Below are positions 7,824 to 16,486 of a stretch of 64,000 bases of DNA, piece by piece; positions within the stretch are counted from its first letter, which is position 1; each line of letters opens with the position of its first letter. Made by a program: the position numbers and the translations under genes. Source of the DNA: Burkholderia sp. NRF60-BP8. GTDB lineage: Bacteria; Pseudomonadota; Gammaproteobacteria; Burkholderiales; Burkholderiaceae. The notes under the pieces were generated by a model. That model did not search any database and was not told the DNA's origin. It saw nothing but the letters and a program-made list of their open reading frames with translations. Location: positions 496,001 to 560,000 of the forward strand of contig NZ_CP013374.1 in NCBI RefSeq assembly GCF_001522585.2, given 5' to 3'.

Positions 7824-9587
7824 GTGACGAAGTACGCATCCACCATTCATCGCCTGATCGAATCGCTCGAGGACGTCGCGGGCGCCATGCATCGCATGAC
7901 GTTCGTCGACGACGCAGGCCGCGAAGCGAGCATCACGTACCGGCGCTTCGCGGAAGAGGTGTTTCGCCAGGCCGGCGCGCTGCGCGAGCTCGGTGTGCGC
8001 GAGAACGATCTGGTGATGCTCGCGCTGCCCGCATCGGTCGAGCATGCGGTCGCGATGATGGCCTGCGTGATGACGGGCGCGCTGCCCTGCACCGTGCCCG
8101 TTCCCGCGCGGCGTGCAACGGCCGGACGGCAGGTGGCGGACGTCGCGTGCGAGTTGTACCGGCCGCGTATCGTCGTTGCCGCGGATGCGCAGGCCGCGGC
8201 CTGGCACGATGCGGCGTTTCCCGTGGCGTCCACGCGCGTCGTCGATCTCGCGATGCTGTCGAGCGCCGCGGAGGCCGGCACGCGAGCGCTGATCAGCGCG
8301 AAGAGCGGCCGCGATCCGCATCATGTCCAGCTCACGTCGGGTTCGACGTCGCATCCGAAGGCCGCGGTGCTCAGCCACGAGAACGTGATCGCGAACGTGC
8401 TCGGCATCGGCGGGTCGGTGCGCTTCGACGTCGCAGCCGGCGACGGCACCGCGTCGTGGCTGCCGCTCTATCACGACATGGGGCTGCTCACGCTGCTGTC
8501 GAATCTCCACTACCGCGCCCCGCTGCTGATGATGCAGCCGAACAGCTTCATCCGGAATCCGCTCGGCTGGCTCAAGCGCATCGCATCGACGCGCGCGACG
8601 ACGACGTCGGTGCCGACCTTCGCGTTGCGCTACTGCGTGCGCCGCTTCAATGCCGCCGCGATGGACGGCGTCGATCTGTCCGCGTGCCGCAACATCTTCA
8701 TCGGCGGCGAACGCGTCGACGATGCGACGCTGCGCGATTTCGCCGCGACGTTCGCGCCGTACGGCCTGGCGGCGTCGGCGCTGCAACCGTGCTACGGGAT
8801 GGCCGAATCGACGCTCGCGGTATCGATGCACCGTGCATGGCACGAAGGCGCGGTCGACGGCGCACCGTACGTGATCGCCGACACGCTCGACCGGCGCGCG
8901 CTGATCGAGCGCCGCGACGCGCAGCCGGCCGCCGCGAACGACGGCCACGAGACGGAAACCGAAACAGTGCTCGCGATGGGCGCGCCGATCGAAGGGATGG
9001 CGTTCCGCATCCTCGACGACGGCGACCACGCGCTGCCGAATCGCGCAGTCGGCGAAGTCGCGATCCGCGGCACGTCGGTGATGCTCGGCTACCTGAACCC
9101 CGACGACGGCACGATCGCCGCGCCGCTGACGGCCGACGGCTGGTTCCGCACCGGCGACATCGGCTACGTCGCGGACGGCCAGCTGCATATCCTCGGCCGC
9201 AAGAAGGAAGTGATCATCATTCGCGGCAGCAACTATTTCCCGCACGAGATCGAGGAAGCGCTGGCGTCGCACGGCGCGCTGCGCAAGAGCACGTGCATCG
9301 CGTTCGGTCTGCCCGATCCGGAAACCGGCACCGAGCGGCTGGTCGTCGCGATCGAGGCACGGCCCGTCGACGCCACGGCGCAAACGCGGTCCGAGTGCCA
9401 GCAGCTGCTCGCGTCGCGCATCGGGTTCGCCGCGCAGGATCTGTGTTTCGTCGAGCCCGGCTCGCTGCCGCGCACGACGAGCGGCAAGCTGCAGCGCCTG
9501 AAGTGTCGCGATCTCTATGCGAACGGCGCGTTGCCCGTGATTCCCGCATCGGCCGCCGTCGAAGCGGGCCAGGGAGCGTTCGCATGA
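7824..9587 (+). CDS. fatty acyl-AMP ligase (FAAL-type adenylate-forming enzyme)
   Basis: A 587-residue adenylate-forming enzyme. The AMP-binding P-loop is LTSGSTSHPKAAVLSH, and the segment WLPLYHDMGLL with CYGMAEST is the hallmark of fatty acyl-AMP ligases, which activate free fatty acids and pass them to a carrier protein instead of CoA. The C-terminal TTSGKLQRLK holds the catalytic lysine region. The start is GTG 7824, preceded by AAGGGGAG (7809-7816); an upstream in-frame ATG at 7785 lacks such a site. It is the first gene of the long rightward operon and probably supplies the dedicated acyl carrier protein at 14717. The next gene overlaps by ATGA. Confidence 0.9.
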   Translation: MTKYASTIHRLIESLEDVAGAMHRMTFVDDAGREASITYRRFAEEVFRQAGALRELGVRENDLVMLALPASVEHAVAMMACVMTGALPCTVPVPARRATAGRQVADVACELYRPRIVVAADAQAAAWHDAAFPVASTRVVDLAMLSSAAEAGTRALISAKSGRDPHHVQLTSGSTSHPKAAVLSHENVIANVLGIGGSVRFDVAAGDGTASWLPLYHDMGLLTLLSNLHYRAPLLMMQPNSFIRNPLGWLKRIASTRATTTSVPTFALRYCVRRFNAAAMDGVDLSACRNIFIGGERVDDATLRDFAATFAPYGLAASALQPCYGMAESTLAVSMHRAWHEGAVDGAPYVIADTLDRRALIERRDAQPAAANDGHETETETVLAMGAPIEGMAFRILDDGDHALPNRAVGEVAIRGTSVMLGYLNPDDGTIAAPLTADGWFRTGDIGYVADGQLHILGRKKEVIIIRGSNYFPHEIEEALASHGALRKSTCIAFGLPDPETGTERLVVAIEARPVDATAQTRSECQQLLASRIGFAAQDLCFVEPGSLPRTTSGKLQRLKCRDLYANGALPVIPASAAVEAGQGAFA

Positions 9588-10294
9588 CGGCCGCGTCGCT
9601 GGGCCCCGTGCTCGAACTGCGCGACGTCACCCGCGTGTACGAGGGCGCGGGACGCGTCGTCGCCGTACGCGGCGCGACGATCTCCATCGGCCGGCGCGAC
9701 GTCGTCGCGCTCGTCGGCCCGTCGGGCAGCGGCAAAAGCACGCTGCTCAACCTCGCCGGCTTTCTCGACATGCCGAGCAGCGGCGAACGCTGGCTCGAAG
9801 GCCACCGGATCGACGACGCGCCGGACACGCTCGAACGGATTCGCCGCGAGCGCATCGGCTTCGTGTTCCAGCAATTCAACCTGATTCCGGTGATGTCGGC
9901 GCTCGAGAACGTCGAACTCGGCTGCTTCGCGTGGGGCACGCCGCGCACGCGGCGCGAACGCGCTCGCGCGATGCTCGACGCGGTGGGGCTCGCCGCGCGC
10001 GAACGACACCGCCCCGGCGAGCTGTCGGGCGGCGAACAGCAGCGTGTCGCGCTGGCCCGCGCGCTCGCCAAGGAGCCGGCGATCGTGATCGCGGACGAGC
10101 CGACCGCGAGCCTCGACAGCGCCAACGCGCGGGCGGTCGCCGAGCTGATCCTCGACACCAACCGCACGCTGGGCACCGCCTTTCTGATTGCGTCGCACGA
10201 CGATCGTTTGTGCGCGCACCTGCCGCGCCGCATCGAGATGCGCGACGGCGTACCGGGAGTGAATCGTGAACTGGTCGACGTTTGCGTGGCGTAA
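9584..10294 (+). CDS. ABC transporter ATP-binding protein (MacB/LolD type)
   Basis: A 236-residue ATPase with Walker A GPSGSGKST, Q-loop FQQFNLIP, signature LSGGEQQR, Walker B IVIADEP and the H-loop ASHDD. The length and the FQQFNLIPVMSALENVEL segment are those of MacB/LolD-family ATPases, which power FtsX-fold permeases in lipoprotein sorting and metabolite efflux by mechanotransmission. ATG 9584 overlaps the ligase stop codon, and the end overlaps the permease gene by 29 bases, so the three are tightly coupled. It likely drives export of the cluster's product or an intermediate lipid. Confidence 0.92.
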   Translation: MTAASLGPVLELRDVTRVYEGAGRVVAVRGATISIGRRDVVALVGPSGSGKSTLLNLAGFLDMPSSGERWLEGHRIDDAPDTLERIRRERIGFVFQQFNLIPVMSALENVELGCFAWGTPRTRRERARAMLDAVGLAARERHRPGELSGGEQQRVALARALAKEPAIVIADEPTASLDSANARAVAELILDTNRTLGTAFLIASHDDRLCAHLPRRIEMRDGVPGVNRELVDVCVA

Positions 10295-11483
10295 CCTCTG
10301 GCGCAACCGGCGCCGCACCGTGCTGACGATGGCGATGATCGGCGTCGCCGCGTTCGCGTCGAGCCTCGCGCTCGGCTACGTGATCGCGACGTTCGACGCG
10401 GTGCGCGAAGGGTCGATCGACAGCGGCGTCGGCCATGTGCAGGTGTTGCATCGCGGCTATCTCGACCTGATCGGCGAACGGCCGCTGCAGTACGGGCTGA
10501 CCGCCGACGAGCAGGCTGCCGCGACGCGCGCGATCGCCGCGCTGCCCGGCGTCGCGACGACCGCGCGCGGCATCGACTTCGACGGGCTCGTGTCGAACGG
10601 CGATCTGAGCTACGGCTTCGTCGGCGAAGGGATCGAGCCGAACCGCGAGCCGGCCGGCTTCTTCGACTATCACACGGTGCTGTCGGGCCGCTATCTGTCG
10701 CCGACGCATGCGGGCACCGAAGTCGTCGTCGGCGCCGAACTCGCGCGCAAGCTCGGCGTGCACGTCGGCTCGGTCGTGCAACTGATGGCGTCGACCGCGC
10801 ACGGCGGCATCAACGCGACCGACGCGCAGATCGTCGGGGTGATGAGCACCGGCAACAAGGACGTCGACGAACGGATCGTCGACGTGACGTTCACGGCCGC
10901 GCAGGCGCTGCTGCGCACCGACCGCGCGTCGCGCATCGCGGTGTTCCTGTCGAATACCGCGCATACGCCGGCCGCCGCCGCGACGCTGCGCGCCGCGCTG
11001 CCGACGCTCGACGTGCGGACCTGGGACCAGCTCGTGTCGCTCTATCATCAGGTCGTCGCGCTGTACAAGAACCAGTTCTCGGTATTCGGCGCCATCCTTT
11101 GCGTGACGATCCTGCTGTCGATGAGCAACTGGATCCTGATGAGCATCGTCGAGCGGCGCCGCGAGATCTCGACGCTGCGCGCGCTCGGCGTGCCGGCCGC
11201 CACCGTGCGCGGCGTGCTGATCCAGGAAACCGCGCTGCTCGGCCTGCTCGGCGCGGCCGCCGGCATCGCGCTCGCGCTGCTGACGATGGTCGCGCTCAAT
11301 CACGCGCAGATCCACCTGCCCGCGCCGCCCGGTCGCGTGAAACCGATCCTGCTCGAATTCACCGTGTCGCCCGTGGCCGTGGCCGCCGTCGAAGCCGCGT
11401 TCGTCGTGCTCGGCGTGGCCGCGGCGCTGCTCGCGACGCTCGGGCTCGCGAAACGCAACATCCTCGAAGGACTCGCCCCATGA
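10266..11483 (+). CDS. FtsX-type ABC permease (LolC/E, MacB-like)
   Basis: A 405-residue inner-membrane protein with one N-terminal helix (about residues 17-38), a large periplasmic domain (about 40-270) and three C-terminal helices containing the FtsX core (SIVERRREISTLRALGVPAATV). This topology is that of the MacB/LolCDE superfamily. It starts at GTG 10266 within the ATPase gene, and its stop overlaps the next gene as ATGA. With that ATPase it should form a transporter that extracts a lipid-like substrate from the outer leaflet of the inner membrane or the periplasm; substrate is inferred from context only. Confidence 0.9.
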   Translation: MNWSTFAWRNLWRNRRRTVLTMAMIGVAAFASSLALGYVIATFDAVREGSIDSGVGHVQVLHRGYLDLIGERPLQYGLTADEQAAATRAIAALPGVATTARGIDFDGLVSNGDLSYGFVGEGIEPNREPAGFFDYHTVLSGRYLSPTHAGTEVVVGAELARKLGVHVGSVVQLMASTAHGGINATDAQIVGVMSTGNKDVDERIVDVTFTAAQALLRTDRASRIAVFLSNTAHTPAAAATLRAALPTLDVRTWDQLVSLYHQVVALYKNQFSVFGAILCVTILLSMSNWILMSIVERRREISTLRALGVPAATVRGVLIQETALLGLLGAAAGIALALLTMVALNHAQIHLPAPPGRVKPILLEFTVSPVAVAAVEAAFVVLGVAAALLATLGLAKRNILEGLAP

Positions 11484-12223
11484 ATCGCATTCGCGTTACG
11501 TTCGCCGCGCTCGTCGCGTGCGCGCCGCTCGCCGCCCTCGCAGCCGACGTGCCGACGGCCCAGACCATGCTCGCCCGCGCCGACGCTTACCGCAGCACGG
11601 CCGCCGATACGCAGACGAACATCCGGATCACCAACGAGGTCGGCGGACAATCCGGCGACGCGACCCGCTATCTCGTCTACACGCGCGGCAACGGCGACAC
11701 GCTCGCGCTCACGCGCAGCGGCGAGAACGACGGCCAGAAATACCTCGCGACCACGCGCGGGCACTGGTTCTACGTGCCGAACACGCGCAGCGCGGTGCGC
11801 ATCAACGGGATGCAGCGACTGCAAGGCGAAGTCGTGATCAGCGACATCACGCGCACGCACTGGGCGGACAGCTATCGCGCGACGGCAGCCCCAGGCACGA
11901 CGCCGATCGACGGCAAGCCGGCCACCGAGCTCGACCTGACCGCGACCGACCCCGACAACGTGTACCCGACGATCAAGCTGTGGGTCACGCCCGATACCGA
12001 CGTGCCGGTGCGCGCGCAGTTCTTCCTCGCGAGCGGCCTGCTGTTTCGCAGCGCGGATTTTTCCGCGCCGGTCGACGCGAACGGCCGCAAGGTGATCCGC
12101 AAGATCACGTATCGCAACGAGGTCGAGAAGCAGCGCGCGAGCGTCGTCGACATCCTCGACGGCCAGCCGCGCAAGATTCCGTCGGGCTGGTTCAACCCCG
12201 ACACGCTCGCCGATGGCCAGTGA
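11480..12223 (+). CDS. periplasmic LolA-like outer-membrane lipoprotein-sorting family protein
   Basis: A 247-residue secreted protein with a clear signal peptide (MNRIRVTFAALVACAPLAALA, cut near residue 21). The body, with repeated short beta strands and the motif TLALTRSGENDGQKYL...GHWFYVPNTRSAVRI, resembles the LolA/LppX-fold family often annotated as outer membrane lipoprotein-sorting protein; these bind acyl chains in a half-barrel. It directly follows the FtsX permease (ATGA overlap) and precedes an outer-membrane barrel gene, which fits a chaperone carrying a lipid across the periplasm. I recognise the fold family by pattern only, not the exact ligand. Confidence 0.7.
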   Translation: MNRIRVTFAALVACAPLAALAADVPTAQTMLARADAYRSTAADTQTNIRITNEVGGQSGDATRYLVYTRGNGDTLALTRSGENDGQKYLATTRGHWFYVPNTRSAVRINGMQRLQGEVVISDITRTHWADSYRATAAPGTTPIDGKPATELDLTATDPDNVYPTIKLWVTPDTDVPVRAQFFLASGLLFRSADFSAPVDANGRKVIRKITYRNEVEKQRASVVDILDGQPRKIPSGWFNPDTLADGQ

Positions 12224-13541
12224 GTACGACGCCGATGCCGACGCTCATCGTGATTGCCTCCGTTCGTCGTCCGGCCGGGCCAGCCGCAACTGGCCGGGTA
12301 TCGCGCTCGCCATTCCGCTCGCGCTCGGCTGCACGCTCGCGCACGGAGAATCGCTGATGGACCAGCTCGGCACGCTCAACGGCATCGGCTACGCGCGCTC
12401 CGTCGACAGCATGGACGGCCGCGCGCTGCTCGGCCGCCTGATCGGCGACTCGCCGCGCAATCTGCAGGAAGCCGGCCTGCTCGCACGCATCGACGGCGAG
12501 AACCTGTTCGCGAATGCGCGCGTCGTCGCCGGCAATCATTCGCTCGGCGCGCAAGCGAGCCGCTTCAACGAAGCCGGCGTGCGCTACGCGTTCGACAACG
12601 GCATCACGCTCACGGCCGGCAAGCGGATCGACGCGCTCGACACGTCGCAGGCGTTCTTCCCGCTCGGCTTCTTCCAGAAACGGGCCGCGACGGCCGACAT
12701 CTACGACCGCTACGGCGACGTCGAAGGCACGCCGCTCGTCGAAGCGAAATGGGCCGGCGAGCAGACCACGCTGCAGTTCATCGCCGGCGAGAACCGCACG
12801 CTGCGCAACGACGTCGACAACCGCGACGTCGAAGGCGCGACGCAGCTCGTGCGCGGCGCATACAACTGGTCGGGTGGCTCGGCCGCCCTGCTCGCCGGCC
12901 GTCACGCGGGCCGCGGCGGCGCCGGCGCGACGCTGTCGTTCGACGTCGCGCGCTCGAACACCGTCTATGCGGGCGCCTGGCTCGAACGCGGCACGACGCG
13001 GCCGCTGCCCGCGTTCATCGCGAACGGCACGCCGCTCGATTCGGCGGCTGCGTACGACGCCGTCGATCGCCGCAACGATCGCCAGATCATGTGGCGCAGC
13101 GCGGTCGGCATGCAGAGCGCGCTGCCCGGCAACCTGTCGCTGATCGTCGAGTGGTCGCACGACGAAGCGCGTTACGACGCGAGCCAGTGGCGCAGGATGG
13201 TCGGCGCGGCGCAGGCGAACAACGCGCTGCTGCCCGTCGCGCCCGGCGCCGCGCTGGCCGGCCTCGGCGGCACGGCCAACTTCGTGAGCGTCGACGGCAG
13301 CCTGCGCGACTACCTGTTCGCGCGGCTCGGCAAGAAAATCGGCCGCGTCGAGTATTCGCTGCGCGGCGTCTATTCGCCGCAGGACAAGGGCCTGCTCGCG
13401 ACCGCGCAGGTCGTCGCCGACGTGAACAAGCGCGTGAGCGTCGACGTCGCCGTCACGCGCGCATTCTCCGACAGCCAGTCCGAGTACCGGATGGTCGGTC
13501 TCGGCACCCGTATCGACGCCGCCGTGCGCGTGCGTTTCTGA
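12213..13541 (+). CDS. predicted outer-membrane beta-barrel protein
   Basis: A 442-residue protein that overlaps the LolA-like gene by 11 bases. A hydrophobic signal segment (about residues 27-46, PGIALAIPLALGCTLAHG) follows a polar N-terminal extension, so the true start may be internal. The mature part is rich in alternating polar/apolar strands and ends in VRF, the aromatic terminal residue used by the BAM assembly machine for outer-membrane barrels. It resembles the uncharacterised outer-membrane proteins found with LolA-like proteins and exporters. Role by context: outer-membrane outlet or receptor for the exported lipid. Confidence 0.65.
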   Translation: MASEYDADADAHRDCLRSSSGRASRNWPGIALAIPLALGCTLAHGESLMDQLGTLNGIGYARSVDSMDGRALLGRLIGDSPRNLQEAGLLARIDGENLFANARVVAGNHSLGAQASRFNEAGVRYAFDNGITLTAGKRIDALDTSQAFFPLGFFQKRAATADIYDRYGDVEGTPLVEAKWAGEQTTLQFIAGENRTLRNDVDNRDVEGATQLVRGAYNWSGGSAALLAGRHAGRGGAGATLSFDVARSNTVYAGAWLERGTTRPLPAFIANGTPLDSAAAYDAVDRRNDRQIMWRSAVGMQSALPGNLSLIVEWSHDEARYDASQWRRMVGAAQANNALLPVAPGAALAGLGGTANFVSVDGSLRDYLFARLGKKIGRVEYSLRGVYSPQDKGLLATAQVVADVNKRVSVDVAVTRAFSDSQSEYRMVGLGTRIDAAVRVRF

Positions 13542-13554
13542 CAGGAACCCTGCC

Positions 13555-14658
13555 ATGTCCACGCTTTCCGTTCCCGCTTCGACCGCCACGCCGCCCTCGC
13601 CGCTGCTGCTGCGCGTGGCCGACCAGGCCGCGTATCCGGTGCTGCGCCACCTCGACAACCTCGACACGCTCGGCACCCCGCCGCGCGCGGCGGCCCGGCT
13701 GGTTGAAGCCGCCGCCGTGCGGCTGCTCGACAGCGAGATGGTGATCGCGCTGCGCGCGTCCACGCCGGACGTGCTGCCCGATGCGTCCGCGTCGACGCCG
13801 CTTCGGCACGACGAGGCGCCGCTCACCGAAGCGCTGCTCGAACAGATCGGCCGCGAAGGGTTTCATCACCTGTTCAAGCCGTTCATGCGCGCGTTCATCC
13901 GCATCATGTTCGGGTTGTTCTTCTCGGACGATCAGAACCGCCGCGCATGCGAGTGCATCGACGCCGGCCACAACTTCGCGTTCCTGATGAGCGACGGCGG
14001 CGGCCCGACGCTGGCCGCCTGGCGCACCGTCGCACGCAGCGACGACAACGGGCTCGCGCTCACGGTCGACAAGGTGTGGGGCATCGAGGCGCACCGCGAC
14101 TGCATGGCCGTCGTCGCGGCACGCCTGCCGGGTGTGATGTTCCCGGCCGCCTATCTCGTGTGGCCCGACGAGTACCGCAAGCTGACGCGCGCGACCTGCG
14201 GCGCGCCGTTCCTCGCGGGCAACCTGCAGCTCGCGAACGTCGGCGGCCAGGTGCGCATCGCCGCCGAGGATCGCCTGCGGATCGGCGGCCCGACCGTGTT
14301 CAACAAATACCTGACCGTCGTGCGGCCGTACTTCGTGCGCGCGCTGATGGCGCACGTCGGCTGGCTCGAACGGACCGGCCGCGTCGAGCTCGACGCCGAC
14401 GCCCGCGCGGTGCACCGCTTCATCGCGGACGCCGCGCGCAACCAGACCGACGACGCGCACTACAGCTTCGGCAAGGTGCAGCGCGTGCTCGCGATCAAGC
14501 TGCTGTCGAACGAGTTTCTGAGCGCGCTCGTCCGCGACGGCAAGGTGCCGCTGTTCGACGACCAGCGCGACCTGCTGGCGTTTTCGAAGATGGAAGGCAG
14601 TTCGTACCGTTGTTATCACGAGCTTCGCAAGAGCCTGCGCTGCGAAGCCGGCAGTTGA
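13555..14658 (+). CDS. degenerate acyl-CoA dehydrogenase-like protein
   Basis: A 367-residue protein I cannot assign firmly. The order of elements suggests the acyl-CoA dehydrogenase fold: helical N-terminus, a middle segment (SDGGGPTLAAWRTVARSDDNGLALTVDKVWG) reminiscent of the family's beta domain, and a helical C-terminus. The usual TEP..GSD motif and the catalytic glutamate region are not evident, and it is shorter than its neighbour at 22318. It may be a non-catalytic or carrier-protein-specific relative. It lies 13 bases after the barrel gene and 58 bases before the acyl carrier protein. Confidence 0.5.
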   Translation: MSTLSVPASTATPPSPLLLRVADQAAYPVLRHLDNLDTLGTPPRAAARLVEAAAVRLLDSEMVIALRASTPDVLPDASASTPLRHDEAPLTEALLEQIGREGFHHLFKPFMRAFIRIMFGLFFSDDQNRRACECIDAGHNFAFLMSDGGGPTLAAWRTVARSDDNGLALTVDKVWGIEAHRDCMAVVAARLPGVMFPAAYLVWPDEYRKLTRATCGAPFLAGNLQLANVGGQVRIAAEDRLRIGGPTVFNKYLTVVRPYFVRALMAHVGWLERTGRVELDADARAVHRFIADAARNQTDDAHYSFGKVQRVLAIKLLSNEFLSALVRDGKVPLFDDQRDLLAFSKMEGSSYRCYHELRKSLRCEAGS

Positions 14659-14716
14659 CCCACGCGACAGGCCGATCGATCCCGATCAATCCAACTCAAC
14701 TTCAGGAGCTCCCCTC

Positions 14717-14971
14717 ATGACGACCCAGAACGTTCCGGCCGACGCGCTCGACATCCTGTCCCGCGAAGTCGCGAAGATCCTCAACGTCGAAACCGTCGAC
14801 ACGGACGCCGGCATCGGCGAACTCGGCATCGATTCGCTGAACATCGTCGAGCTGATCGTGTTCTGCGAACAGCTTTACGGTTCGATCGATCCGGAAGCGC
14901 TGAACATCACGCAATACACGACGCTGCAGCAGCTCGACGCGCAGCTGCGCCGCCAGCAGCACGCGGCCTGA
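14717..14971 (+). CDS. acyl carrier protein
   Basis: An 84-residue acidic carrier protein with the phosphopantetheine attachment motif LGIDSLNIVEL (Ser40). It has the normal single-domain length, and AGGAG (14704-14708) precedes the start. Being inside the operon and separate from fatty-acid synthesis genes, it is probably dedicated to this pathway, accepting an acyl group from the acyl-AMP ligase at 7824 and presenting it to the desaturase, diiron proteins and condensing enzymes nearby. Confidence 0.95.
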   Translation: MTTQNVPADALDILSREVAKILNVETVDTDAGIGELGIDSLNIVELIVFCEQLYGSIDPEALNITQYTTLQQLDAQLRRQQHAA

Positions 14972-14978
14972 TACGACG

Positions 14979-15854
14979 ATGCTCGCGCCCCTTGCCCCCG
15001 TGGCGGCAGCCGCCGTCCAGCCGGCTCCGGCGACCGCGCTGACCGTGCAGGCGCTCGCGTACCGGCGCGTCGCGCCGTCGCGCGACGGCGCGGCCGTGCC
15101 GCTCGACGACGCGGCCCGCTCGATCGGCGCGCTGGCGTGTGCCGAACGCGAGCGGCTGTGCGGCGCGATCGGCGCGGACGACTACGTGGTCAGCTCGACG
15201 ATCCTGTCGATGCTGCTGATGAACGACTCGCCGCAGCATCGCGTGTTCGCGCAGGCGCTCGCCGGTACGAACGACTACACGCCCGACTGGATGACATGCT
15301 CGTACGAGTGCGCGGGCTGGGGCTACGTGCTGCGCCGCACGCTCGCGACCGCCGCCGAGACCGGGCCGCGCACGCTGCTGCTGCAGATCGTCGACATCGA
15401 CGTGCACGGCTATACGTACTGGCACGGCAATCCCGCCTGGGGGCGCTCGGGCTTCGGCGTCTGCACGCTGCTCGTCGACGTCGGCCGCGAACCGGCGCAG
15501 TCGGTCGTCGCGGACGCCGCGCCGCCGGCCAGCGCGGTCGTGCGGCTCGGTCGCGCCATCCGCACGTTCTGCGCGGCGCGCCCCGGGCTGCACGCGGCGC
15601 TGCCGTTCTTTCCGGCCACGTCGCGCCGCGCGCTGCTCGCGTCGGTCGGCAAGACGCCGCTGCTGCCGGACGGCCACGGCCTGTTCGGCCATGCGTTCGG
15701 CAGCGACCCGTGGCTGTCGGTGCTGCTCGCGCACCGCGACGGCGACACGCCGCGCCGCGCGGCCGTCTGCTCGCTCGCGCTGAACGGCTATTACGCGATC
15801 GCCGACGTCGCGTTCGCGCCGGACGCGACGTTCTCTCTCGACGGCGAGGCGTGA
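14979..15854 (+). CDS. thiolase-fold (KAS III-like) protein
   Basis: A 291-residue protein with a thiolase-superfamily pattern. Cys111 in SYECAGWGYVLRRTL sits where ketoacyl-ACP synthase III enzymes have their nucleophile, followed by a strand like the family's LVVG segment. The C-terminal half has LFGHAFGSDPWLSVLLA in place of the usual GN-S motif, so histidine may replace asparagine, and no HQAN motif is seen. It is slightly short for a full enzyme. It may prime or transfer acyl groups, or be a partner subunit. It starts seven bases after the carrier protein. Confidence 0.6.
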   Translation: MLAPLAPVAAAAVQPAPATALTVQALAYRRVAPSRDGAAVPLDDAARSIGALACAERERLCGAIGADDYVVSSTILSMLLMNDSPQHRVFAQALAGTNDYTPDWMTCSYECAGWGYVLRRTLATAAETGPRTLLLQIVDIDVHGYTYWHGNPAWGRSGFGVCTLLVDVGREPAQSVVADAAPPASAVVRLGRAIRTFCAARPGLHAALPFFPATSRRALLASVGKTPLLPDGHGLFGHAFGSDPWLSVLLAHRDGDTPRRAAVCSLALNGYYAIADVAFAPDATFSLDGEA

Positions 15855-15855
15855 C

Positions 15856-16485
15856 ATGGTGCGACCCGTTCACTTCACGTACCGGATCGCGCGCGACGTG
15901 CGCCAGCCGGTTGCGGTCGCGGCCAGCGCATACCGGATGCCGCTCGACACGCCGGCCGACTATGCGCGCGCCGCGCTCGCGGAGGCGGCCGGCGACGCGT
16001 ACGACGCGGGCAATACGTACGACGTGGCCGGCGGCGAACGACGCGTGCTGCTCGACCACGTCCAGTATTTCGCATTCCTCGCGGAAATCGCGGCGCGGAT
16101 TCGCGGCGCCGTGCATCCGGACGCGCGCCTGTTCATCGAAGTTTGTGCGCCGTATTTCGGCGCGCTGCCGGCCGAACTGCTCGCGCCGCACGTGCTGCTC
16201 GGCGTGCACCTGTACGACGAAGCGTTGCGTGACGCCGCGCGCGGCGCGCCGGTCGTCTGGATCGGCGACCGCATCCTGCGCGATGCGGAATTCGCCGGCG
16301 ACAACCGCGTGTGCTGCGCGATCTGGCCCGCGCGGCTCGCCGATGCGTTCGACGCGCAACTGCGCGGCGCGTGGCCGGCCTATGCGATCCGGCTCGACCC
16401 GCACCCGGGCGCGTCGCGCGCCGCCGCTCCGTTCATCGATTCCGCCCATCATTCCGGCGCCGCCGCGCGGCCGGGGAGACCCTGA
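15856..16485 (+). CDS. hypothetical protein of the biosynthetic operon
   Basis: A 209-residue soluble protein with no domain I recognise. It starts one base after the stop of the thiolase-fold gene and ends one base before the start of the diiron protein gene, so it is translationally linked to both. The sequence is Ala/Asp/Arg-rich with no membrane segment or signal peptide. The N-terminal region contains a VTFTYR-like strand (PVHFTYRIARDV), and the C-terminus is low-complexity. It may be an accessory or partner of the neighbouring thiolase-fold protein. Confidence 0.6.
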   Translation: MVRPVHFTYRIARDVRQPVAVAASAYRMPLDTPADYARAALAEAAGDAYDAGNTYDVAGGERRVLLDHVQYFAFLAEIAARIRGAVHPDARLFIEVCAPYFGALPAELLAPHVLLGVHLYDEALRDAARGAPVVWIGDRILRDAEFAGDNRVCCAIWPARLADAFDAQLRGAWPAYAIRLDPHPGASRAAAPFIDSAHHSGAAARPGRP

Positions 16486-16486
16486 C

